From an uncultured Clostridia bacterium (GTDB lineage: Bacteria; Bacillota; Clostridia; TANB77; CAG-508), in NCBI GenBank assembly GCA_947581895.1, contig CANPWE010000012.1:1-34779 (forward strand): a stretch of DNA of 34,779 bases, given 5' to 3'. The position numbers and the translations under genes were made by a program. How positions within the stretch are numbered: position 1 is the stretch's first letter; each line of letters starts with the position of its first letter. Shown one piece after another: positions 11,801 to 18,500 of this stretch. A model generated the notes under the pieces. That model searched no databases, had not been told where the DNA came from, and saw nothing but the letters and a program-made list of their open reading frames with translations.

Positions 11801-13257
11801 TTTTTATTTGAGTTAGCAGCTTTTAATGTAACTTTATCTAATGTTATTAATCCATATATTGCATCATGATATATTTGATAATCACAATCTTCACTATATT
11901 CTCCACCTGTTACATTTATGTTAGCAATACATTGTGTTGTAGTTACTCCTATATCTGCCTCTATTTTTCCATTTTTTACATTTGTTAGACTTGCTTTTCC
12001 TTTTGCCCAAATTGCTCTATCATTATTCCCTGTTAATGTTAATTCTCCATTATTTATATTTGATGTACCACCTGCTAAAGTATTTACACCTGATGTATAA
12101 TTTTTGCTACTAATTATTTTGCCACCATCTACATTTAATAAACCTTCATTTTCTATTGCAGAATAATATGTATTTGATTTTCCTTCTTTATCTATTTCTA
12201 TAGTTCCACTTGTTAGTGTTAACTCTCCTTCCTGTTTTTTAGTAAGTGTTATACTATTTATTTTAAATTCATTATCTACACCTGTTTTACTGCTTGTACC
12301 TCTCTTATATCTTAAATTCATATAATATTTTTGTCCACCTGCTATATCAATTGATTGTTTTTGAGAAGTAGTATTAGACATATTAAGAATGTTTCCATAA
12401 TTTGAATTAGTAGTAGCTGCACGATCACTATCATCTGGATTATTAGTTATACTAACATATGCTGTTCCAGAACTTGATGCGATTTCAGCATCAATAGTTA
12501 AAGTATATTTACCTGTTTTTTCACCTAAATCTAGTTCTAAGTAACCTTTTGCAGTTGTATCTAATTTATTTTGATTATTATTTTTTAATTGTTGAGTGCT
12601 TTCATCATATACAAAAATATTCTCATTTTCTGAAGGATATTGCTTTACTTCATCTAATTTTATATTTATTTTATCATCTGTATCATAATTTTCGTCACTT
12701 GCACTTGTATTATGTATAACAGAATAAGCTGAACTTGTGATTTTTCCGCTTCCTTCCTCACTTGTATCTACTATTTCTAATTTTCCACTATTTTCTATAA
12801 TATAATCTGATGCTGTACTAGTTAAAGTTTTTCCATCTAGGTCTAATTTTATATTTTTATCTTTATCTATTACAATTTTTTCTGATTTAGTTACAGTATC
12901 TGGTACTAGTACTATCTCTATTGGTTCATCTGAGGCTGTGTCAGCTGCGTTAACTGCTTGTTCTAATTTTGTATATGTTGTTCTTCCTATTCTTGCTTCT
13001 ACATTTGCAATTATAGCTAATGTTGCCACTTGAGATTTTTTACCTTCTTCTTCATCTCCACTTTTTATTGCTGTATTATATGCAGGTGGTTTATCAGTTA
13101 CCTCTCCTTGAATTGCGTGTGCTTCATTTTCATCTGAACTTTTTGCTGTAATTATTCCATCATAGAAGTTAAATATTCCACCTTGGTCAACTATAATACC
13201 TGTGCCTTTTCCTTCTATTGATGGCTGTATAGGTGATACTTTTTTGTCTAAAACTCC
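5881..13257 (-). CDS. Giant copy 1, main part: beta-helix modules I-VI and C-terminal Cna-B domain
   Basis: Residues 611-3068. Each module opens with a [VI]-x-[FY]-x-T-[ILF]-x-x-A segment, a TI-x-x-x-x-NI-x-LNLNGH-like strand and a GKLTI-x-D turn. It then has many short GTI-x-I-x-GG / AIYN-like rungs typical of a right-handed beta-helix, and closes on NFYDG. The closing motifs lie at about 13157-13173, 11144-11160, 9800-9815, 8471-8487, 7022-7038 and (YWNDG) 6447-6460. Module II holds an inserted beta-sandwich-like domain (about 12240-12645). The last ~106 residues (5884-6201) are Cna-B-like: VKKIWKM ... LPVSENGKKIEYVLEE ... TNFNVTYTE, with a possible Lys-Glu-Asn isopeptide trio. The ATG at 13029 is internal: the frame and homology continue upstream and no ribosome binding site precedes it. 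Confidence 0.85.
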   Translation of the reverse strand, partial: GVLDKKVSPIQPSIEGKGTGIIVDQGGIFNFYDGIITAKSSDENEAHAIQGEVTDKPPAYNTAIKSGDEEEGKKSQVATLAIIANVEARIGRTTYTKLEQAVNAADTASDEPIEIVLVPDTVTKSEKIVIDKDKNIKLDLDGKTLTSTASDYIIENSGKLEIVDTSEEGSGKITSSAYSVIHNTSASDENYDTDDKINIKLDEVKQYPSENENIFVYDESTQQLKNNNQNKLDTTAKGYLELDLGEKTGKYTLTIDAEIASSSGTAYVSITNNPDDSDRAATTNSNYGNILNMSNTTSQKQSIDIAGGQKYYMNLRYKRGTSSKTGVDNEFKINSITLTKKQEGELTLTSGTIEIDKEGKSNTYYSAIENEGLLNVDGGKIISSKNYTSGVNTLAGGTSNINNGELTLTGNNDRAIWAKGKASLTNVKNGKIEADIGVTTTQCIANINVTGGEYSEDCDYQIYHDAIYGLITLDKVTLKAANSNKNCIGMGEDYSDLIIKNSDISNTKGNVFSSSSDYSNVKADKTTLNGRIYCNAFNDSNITLNECHMAYNNNKCIDFAGTNSNIEISNSEITSSGNYYAIDCGGKNTKLTIDNSSIKNESTNKKNGAIDLTDGGIVYIKGETTINSAGPVIYADEDENLELNIVSGTLESTQAQAILMGNTTGDINIGTKGDNEVDTNNPEIKSGNSEWTIDSNRMHLNFYDGRLIGTQDKVIGMSVKELENGYDIVNTENEGEDQAQREVLILDHTVDVAEVENGSENSTQYDTLKEAVEACSKNEEDQQKTIKLLKDIDQTEQIKIEKGQNIKLDLNNNKLYAMTDDTIYNEGKLEITDSTKQLETTDSAQELETADTTEEKEADRNIMCFTGVTVIHNARKTEEDNTTSKGELTIGNGIGIYCTKSGMGSVYKTIIKNEGKLNTNNAEIDATGNYIYPIENLAEAEITGGSITTSGSNAYGVYNDTSETLKLKGVNITTNNSTGSYGVYNKGEGKVEINENTNISTLVQSVYNNGAGDVTINNATISCKNNSAIYNNDTGKITINGGDITNLSSNYACINNNKNGTIEMHGGTVKGENTHAINNQSQGTINVVSGKVISKAGSGIYNYSKGIINLGEKITTKGLEEKEEPSTENPEIKGEGKKSGIDNSKGTLNFYDGIITGPEGKSYSGNVTEKEVGYQVVKKSNEDGTESAILEKVDIIKISDNEQPERKFSTISEFEEALKSIDTSKNYVITLLADFSMSSSEHITIKDNMTAELNINGCTITSAADCTVENKGKLTIKDTKENSQGSIKHEVNGSSNENKCAVKNNEGATLNVESGTISTTGTNDYGIYNKGKLVINGGEITTNESNAHGIYNSESGEAKINGNKISVKNAHAIYNCSNNEMQISNSNITVTGSNSSYGINNNSDGTIEIDGKTTISTVSSSLYNAKNGTITINDGTFTSTRSTVIYNESTGEININDGKMISTSSLSNVFCINNYNGGTINFNGGTVDSVNAGIHNNNYQEEGTINITGGKITSKNSYGVNNNKINKTGTVNITGGTITSEKLYGVYNQQGQLNIGEQIDKEAEKGEDKDPSDEIPTIQGKTYGVYSTGTFNFYDGKIIGEKGKSINHNITDKEKGYQIVKNTDENDELETAVLQNISIFEMDGENYNTIEDAQKAINDITDNNEHTINVINDTYMTKSENITIPNGKNIKLNLNGHSIETSSTNAIKNNGKLEIIGKDNNDKGTILGVSKLIIDNYGELTINGGTYNSINYDSEDYTKVINNTNKVTWRTGNLTLDEGHNYGIYNTGEGIIDWKDGHIRANQITGNQYGIYTDSSNEVNWSNGDIFLNTTELLTQYGIYIKGKGNVNIEKIKFNNIGYNEGASYVLEYSHQYAIYVNDPNAKDGTTISNIKISDFQRETSEGSRKGKVYGIYGSYANLNLENGNFTEFDDAINLSNSTINIKNGNYKDNIVIQKGSGLTIIDGNIDTIDNHGNVTINGGNINYLTTDTGEVTMNQGSINNTGYDGKTKNNGVVEITGGTFTLLGGTINSSTADGVDIQRGTFIMGNNEDAVSTDTPQVTGLVYGVHKETEGNFNFYDGIIKGSTEAINGGVTVMPQNYKVRYESEDEDVDNNNIATLEIDAQIDKIVSVNGVFFDKFETAISHAVNNGSGKVIVYSPITITQPMTITEKANITINLNGHSITAEMEEAIFTNKGHLTIIDEVENPEEDNGDNENDKKTVSKIENSKGCVVINKSTLTIGTQDNNVIKETPVLNGEQDAIQNEGTIYWNDGTIDGTAAEGEKEITKGTSILAKTIKANAEKILEETKEVINSIVQSPNIKVDKELPVWTNSPVTATIYTTDRIMLDIINDNGNVQTTSISVKKIWKMSEEEAKNYRATIQVMKMVDGEKQEVKDISGNLITVEIIGNDTKDIKNLPVSENGKKIEYVLEEIKVEKRTSEDEDDWEEIPVTNFNVTYTE

Positions 13258-15090
13258 GTAAAGTTAAAGTTGCAGAATTTTTTACACGAATTGCACATGT
13301 ATTTTGGCTTAATATTGAACCTTTTGCTCTTGTTTCATTTTTTTCATCTACGTTTATTACTGTTAAAGTAGAATTTTCATTTACTGTTAATGTTGGGTTA
13401 TTTTTACTTTTGTTGTTTACACTATGTCCATCAAGATTTAAAGTTATCTTTTTGTTATTTATTACATTACTTTCATTATATATTTCATCTAATAACTTAA
13501 TTGTTGTTTTTGACCCTTCAGGAGATGCAGTTATTGCATCATATAAACTAGTATACATTCTACCATTTAAATCGCTGTTTCCTTCTGACTCAACTATTTG
13601 TGCTACATTTACTTCTTGTACTTTAGTTATATTTACTAGTTCTTTTGCACAATTACCTGCTGAATCCCAAATCCAAACATAATATTTTCCATTTTGACAT
13701 ATACCCTCTATTCTTGCATCTATATTTAATTTAGGCTTTCTATTTATGTGTTTTGATATATCTTCTTCTGTTAATTCCTCGTCAGCTATTATATAGTCTG
13801 GTTCATCTTCTTCATTTCTGCTTATTCCATATTTTACAATTCCAGAGGCATTATCTGTTAATACAGCAGTTATTGTTTCTTCTCTTACTGGTTCTTCATT
13901 TTCTTCTTTAAAATTAGTTAAATGTGGTACTTCAGTATCAATATTATCTATAACTTTTATAGATATATTACTTTCTCTTTCTCCTCTTATAGCTTTAGCA
14001 CTTACTTCAGTATTTGTATCTATTTTAATACTTCCTGTGTAATCTTCCCACTCTCCATTTTTATCTATTTTATACTTAATACTTATATTTGGGTCTTGAT
14101 GATCAGGTGTTATTGTTAAAGTTCCATTTGTATCTGCTTGGTGTAATCTTGCCAAAGCCTGATGTAATAATTCTGCTTTATTACCTGATGCATCAGTAAC
14201 TTCTGATATTTGTGCTATTATTTTATCTTCATCATTTATTTGTACATCTAATTTTAAATTATTTAATGCTTTTGTATAACCTTCTACTAATTCTAATTCT
14301 TCTATGGTAATTTGATATTTCTTGTTTTTCTTTAAATTACTTAAATCTACAATTACACCTTGTTGTCCATTTGTGCTAAATTCTCCATTTGAATTAACTT
14401 CAATCTTTTCTCCAGAATCTATATTAATTATATCTATTCCTAGTTTAGAATTTTTATTTTCTTCTCCTTTTACCTCAGTATTTTCAGCATTTTCTATTTC
14501 ATCATCTGAATATTGTGTATCATCTACAATTCTTAATTTATTATTACCTACAATTCCATTACCATCTTTGCTTAATATATTTATCTCTATTTGTGCATTA
14601 TATGTTTTCTCATTTTGAGTATAGTTTGTGTCTTCTGAAGTTTCATTTTTTTCAGAACTTTCAGGATTTCCAGTAGTTTCATCAGTGTCATTTTCTCCAG
14701 AACTTTCAGGATTTCCAGTAGTTTCATTGGTGTCAGTTTCTTTAGAATTTGCAGGATCTCCAGCATTTTCATTGGTGTCAATTTCTCCAGAACTTGCAGA
14801 ATCTTCAGCATTTTCAGCCAAACGTATTGTGTTTTTTATTAATTCTCCGTACACTCATATGGTTTTCAGCAAAATCCTTTTCTTTGGAATTTAGAGTTTG
14901 CAATTGTGCTGAATTATATTTTGATTCACCTATTGGAGTTGTTTTAAATTTAATGGACAATACAAATATTGCAGTAATAATTAGTAAAATTACTGTTATT
15001 ATATATTTTATTCCGATTGCCTAAACCATTACCTTTATTGGCAATTTTGATATTTTTTTGATTTATACTATCATTGATGTTTTGTCTCAT
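5881..15090 (-). CDS. Giant surface beta-helix protein, copy 1 (~3068 aa), read through three +1 frameshifts
   Basis: Proposed reading: 15090..15016, skip 15015, 15014..14850, skip 14849, 14848..13259, skip 13258, 13257..5881 (25 + 55 + 530 + 2458 residues). The product should be held by an N-terminal membrane helix with the rest outside the cell: linker, three beta domains, six beta-helix modules and a C-terminal Cna-B domain. No C-terminal LPXTG motif or helix is present. Start ATG 15090 has AGAGGGG about ten bases upstream; the promoter is at 15171-15199 and the terminator at 5834-5872. Copies 2 and 3 have the same architecture, with breaks at the same places. An adhesin or surface-layer role is inference. 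If the +1 events did not occur, the locus would make only fragments. Confidence 0.8.
13256..13259 (-). other. +1 frameshift site 3, giant copy 1 (TTA CGGA GTT)
   Basis: CGG at 13258-13256 is in frame with the middle part. Skipping C 13258 and reading GGA gives ATLTL-G-VLDKK, which enters the main frame. The Gly aligns with the Gly of TLTIG / LNIG / TFIMG in the other modules of the same protein. Confidence 0.85.
13259..14848 (-). CDS. Giant copy 1, middle part: acidic linker, Ig-like beta domains, start of beta-helix module I
   Basis: Residues 81-610. About 95-157 is an acidic Ser/Thr/Asn/Gly linker with imperfect 15-residue repeats (NETTGNPESSGENDT type). About 162-298 is a beta domain (YNAQIEINILSKDGNG...). 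About 322-380 resembles chitobiase C-terminal-like domains (ISIKYKIDKNGEWEDYTGS...VSAKAI). About 381-491 is a bacterial Ig-like domain (VLTDNASGIVKYGISRN ... YYVWIWDSAGN). From ~492 module I begins with YTSLYDAITASPEG and INNKKITLNLDGH. An ATG at 14854 opens this frame but has no ribosome binding site, and homology continues upstream, so it is not a separate gene. Without the third shift, reading goes on for 23 codons from CGG to TGA at 13187-13189. Confidence 0.8.
14847..14850 (-). other. +1 frameshift site 2, giant copy 1 (GTA CGGA GAA)
   Basis: CGG at 14849-14847 follows Ser-Val at residue 80. Skipping the C gives Gly-Glu-Leu and the middle frame. The tetramer and its neighbours (GTACGGAGAA) are the same in copies 1 and 2; copy 3 has GTACGGAGAAC. 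Confidence 0.85.
14850..15090 (-). CDS. Giant copy 1, N-terminal part: cytoplasmic tail and membrane anchor
   Basis: Residues 1-25 (MRQNINDSINQKNIKIANKG...) are polar and basic and lie in the zero frame. After the skip at 15015, residues 26-80 begin GIKYIITVILLIITAIF, a single hydrophobic helix at about 27-46, followed by a polar stretch (KYNSAQLQTLNSKEKDF). The short basic tail before the helix predicts an N-in, C-out signal anchor. Without the first shift the frame continues through a hydrophilic tail to TAA (48 residues) and lacks the membrane helix. Without the second shift it stops within about a dozen codons. Confidence 0.75.
15013..15016 (-). other. +1 frameshift site 1, giant copy 1 (AAT CGGA ATA)
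   Basis: CGG at 15015-15013 follows Gly-Asn at residue 25, just before the membrane helix. Skipping the C gives Gly-Ile-Lys-Tyr and the helix. Confidence 0.85.
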
Positions 15091-15100
15091 TTTTTCACAT

Positions 15101-15120
15101 CCCCTCTGTTTAAACAATTC
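15101..15120 (-). promoter_or_regulatory. Copy 1 leader: palindrome TGTTTAAACA followed by ribosome binding site AGAGGGG
   Basis: The 10-base perfect palindrome is at 15107-15116, directly before AGAGGGG (about ten bases before ATG 15090). The arrangement recurs before copies 2 and 3. Confidence 0.6.
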
Positions 15121-15170
15121 TCTTATGATTTTATTTTTATTTAAAATATTATAATAATATATATACTTTT

Positions 15171-15199
15171 ATTTTAATTAGGAGATTAATTAAAATCAA
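15171..15199 (-). promoter_or_regulatory. Promoter of giant copy 1 (TTGATT-N17-TAAAAT)
   Basis: TTGATT at 15199-15194 and TAAAAT at 15176-15171, spacer 17. The same hexamers and spacer length precede copy 3 at 34300-34328. Predicted leader about 75 bases. Confidence 0.6.
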
Positions 15200-15358
15200 C
15201 CATACAAATTTGTAATATTATTTTTTATTGTACGCATACTTTGATTTCCTCTTTTTTTACATTTTCATGTCTTTTCTGTATTGTTTTCATAAAAAAAGAA
15301 TAATTATTAAATTTATTTACGGATTTATAACTTTAACATATACATGATTTAAAATATT
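15194..15358 (-). promoter_or_regulatory. Conserved upstream block of giant copy 1
   Basis: This non-coding block is closely similar, base by base with few small indels, to 34323-34490 upstream of copy 3. Shared words on the plus strand include ACGCATAC, TTTTTTTACATTTTCAT and ATTATTAAATTTA followed by TTACGGATTT. It contains no open frame. It may hold activator sites or simply be duplicated sequence. The stretch 15359-15494 shows nothing else. Confidence 0.5.
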
Positions 15359-15500
15359 CAGTCTTAGTAAAATTTTCATTATTTATGTAAACAATTAAAT
15401 ATTTTCTAGTTTTTATATTATTTGCTAATAGTTCTTTACTATTAGGCACTATATAGAACTTTCACTCACATGTTGTTACATATATTGAACACACCTAAAA

Positions 15501-15538
15501 AAAGCAAGTAACTTAATTGATTTTTAGTTACTTGCTTT
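15501..15538 (-). terminator. Rho-independent terminator of giant copy 2
   Basis: Inverted repeat AAAGCAAGTAACT / AGTTACTTGCTTT starting eight bases after the copy 2 stop codon and followed on the minus strand by a run of seven Ts. Arms identical to the copy 1 terminator. Confidence 0.85.
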
Positions 15539-15546
15539 AATTATTT

Positions 15547-18500
15547 TTATTCTTTATATGTTACATTGAAATTTGTTACAGGAAGTTCTTCCCAATCATC
15601 TGCATCTTCTGATGTTCTTTTTTCAACCTTTATTTCTTCTAATACATATTCTATCTTCTTTCCATTTTCACTTACTGGTAGGTCTTTTATAGTTTGGGTA
15701 TCATTTCCTATAATTTCTACTGTTATTATATTTCCACTAATATCTTTTACTTCCTGTTTTTCTCCATCTACCATTTTCATAACTTGTATTGTAGCTCTAT
15801 AATTTTTTGCTTCTTCTTCTGACATTTTCCATATCTTCTTTACACTTATTGAAGTCGTTTGTACATTTCCACCATCATTTATTATATCTAACATTATTCT
15901 ATCAGTTGTGTATATTGTAGCTATTACTGGACCTTTAGTCCATACAGGACGTTCTTTATCAACTTTGATATTTGGTTTTTGTACTATAGATTTTATTACT
16001 TCTTTAGCACCCTCTATGGCTTTTTCTGCATTTGCTTTAAATGCTTCTGCCATTATAAAGACGTTATCAGTTATTGTTTTTTCTCCTTGCGCAGGATTTT
16101 CATCTATTGTACCATCATACCAATTTACAATTCCACTATTTTGTATAGCACTATCTTTTCCTTTTAATTTTGGTGTTTCTGGTATTACATCATTACCTTG
16201 AGTTCCAATTGTTAATGTTTGTTCATTTTTTACAACATATCCATTAGTGTTTTCTATTTCTGCTACTGTAGTTGACTCATCTTCATCCTCTTCTTTTATA
16301 TCCACTACTTCATCAATTATTGTTAAATTACCATTATTAGTAAATATAGTATCATCCAATGCAGCTGTTATTTTATGTCCATTTAAATTTATAGTAATAT
16401 CTGAACCGTCTGTTATTGTCATTGAATCTGTTATTGTTATATCTGAATACACTATGATTGTTGCTGAATGATTATTAACTGCATTACTAAAAGCTGTTTC
16501 AAATTTTTCAAAATACATTCCATTTACTGATACTACTTTATCCATTTTTGAATCTACTTCTAATGTGGCGACGCTTTTAGCCGTATCTTCATTTTCACCT
16601 TCAATTTCACATTTAACTCTATAGCTTTCTGGTTGTTCAGTTACACCTCCACTAATAGCATCATTTCCTCCTTTTACTATTCCATCATAGAATTTAAATT
16701 CTCCTCCTGTTTCTTTATATACACCATATGTTGCACCTGTTACTTGTGGTGTATCTGTTAGTACTGGTTCTACGTTGTCTCCCATTGTAAATGTTCCTGT
16801 TTTTATATAAACACCAATTGCTGTTGATGAATTTATTTTTCCTCCTAATAAAGTAAAAGTTCCTCCTGTTATTTCTACTACTTTATCTTTTTTTGTTTTA
16901 CTATCATAATCTGTGTCATCTATATTTCCTTGATTCATGGTTACAGTTCCATTAGTTGTTATATAATTTATATTACCATTATTTATTGTTACTGTGCCAT
17001 GATTTTCAATAGTATCAATATTTCCACCAGTTATTGTTAGGTTTGAATTTTTTTGTACTGAGATACTGTCTTGATATTTTCCATTTTCTATTTTTATTGT
17101 TGAGTTACTTAGATCTATTGCCTCATCAAAATCTGTAAATTCTCCTTCTTTTATGTCTAAGTTTGCATAACTACCACATATACCATATACTTTTCCTCTT
17201 CTTGAATCATTCTCTGTTTCTCTTTGAAAATCTTCTATCGTAATATTGCCTATTTTTGTATCTTCTTTAGCATCTGAATCATTTACATATATTACATATT
17301 GTTTAGAATATTGCATAACATAACTTGCACCCTCACTATAACCAATATTATTAAATTTGATTTTTTTAGCATTTACCGTTCCAGTTTCATTTCCTTTAAT
17401 ATATATACCATATTGAGTTCGTATTTCAGTTGTATTTAAAAAGATATCTCCATTGTCCCAATTAACATTGTTACTACTGTCTGTATATATACCATATTGC
17501 TTACCAATAGTTTGATTTGCTCTAATATGCCCATCTTTCCAATCAATATTTCCATCTCCTGTATTGTATATACCATAATTATATCCTTCATCTAGAATTA
17601 AATTTCCTGTATTCCATGTTACATTATCAGTGTTATTAATTACTTTTGCATCATTATTACTATCATAATTAATAGAATTATAAGTACCTCCATCAATAGT
17701 CAAATCTTTTTTATTATCTATCATTACTTTTGAAACTCCTAATATTGTTCCTTCAACATTATTGCCTTCATCATTATCACCTTTACCTATTATTGTTAAA
17801 TTTCCTTTATTTTCAATTGCAGTATCACTAGATGTTTCTATTTTATGTCCATTCAAATTTAATACAATATTTTTATTCTCAGAAATTTCTAAAGTTTCTG
17901 ATTTAGTCATATATACATCTTTTATTACTTTTATTGTAAGTTCAGTATTACCAGTATTTTTTTCTATTTCTTTTTGGACATCTTCTATAGTCTTATACTG
18001 TTTATTATTTATTTCAAAAACCTCTATATCCTGTAAAACTGCGGTTTCTAATTTATCATTTTCATCTGTAGTTTTTACAATTTGATATCCTTTTTCTTTG
18101 TCTGTTATATTAGGATTAATAGATTTTCCTTTTTCTCCTATTATCTTTCCATCATAAAAATTAAATGTTCCTGTACTATACACACCATATGTTGCTCCTT
18201 GTATTATTGGTTCATCAGTACTTGGAGTTTCATTTTGTTTCTTTTCCGTTTCCTCACCTATCTTTTCTCCTATTTTTAACTCTCCCTGTTGATTATATAC
18301 ACCATATGAGTTTCCACTTGTTATAGTTCCTCCAGTTATATTTATTATACCTGTTCCATTACTTGTATTATTATTTACACCATATGAGCTCTCACTTGTT
18401 ATAGTTCCTCCAGTTATATTTATTGTTCCTCCTCCATTATATATTCCATCCTTTTTACTATTTACTGTTCCATTATTAATATTAATTGTTCCTTCATTAT

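Noticed and set aside
14587..14811. Short minus-strand frames over the linker repeats (also 24247-24501 and 33665-33847)
   Set aside because: They are alternate-frame reads of in-phase linker repeats, which stay open because the repeat units are multiples of three.
13029..14854. Separate genes starting at ATG 14854, 13029, 22815, 24544, 31906 or 33965
   Set aside because: None has a ribosome binding site. The reading frame and repeat homology continue upstream of each ATG; 22815 even lies inside an NFYDG motif.
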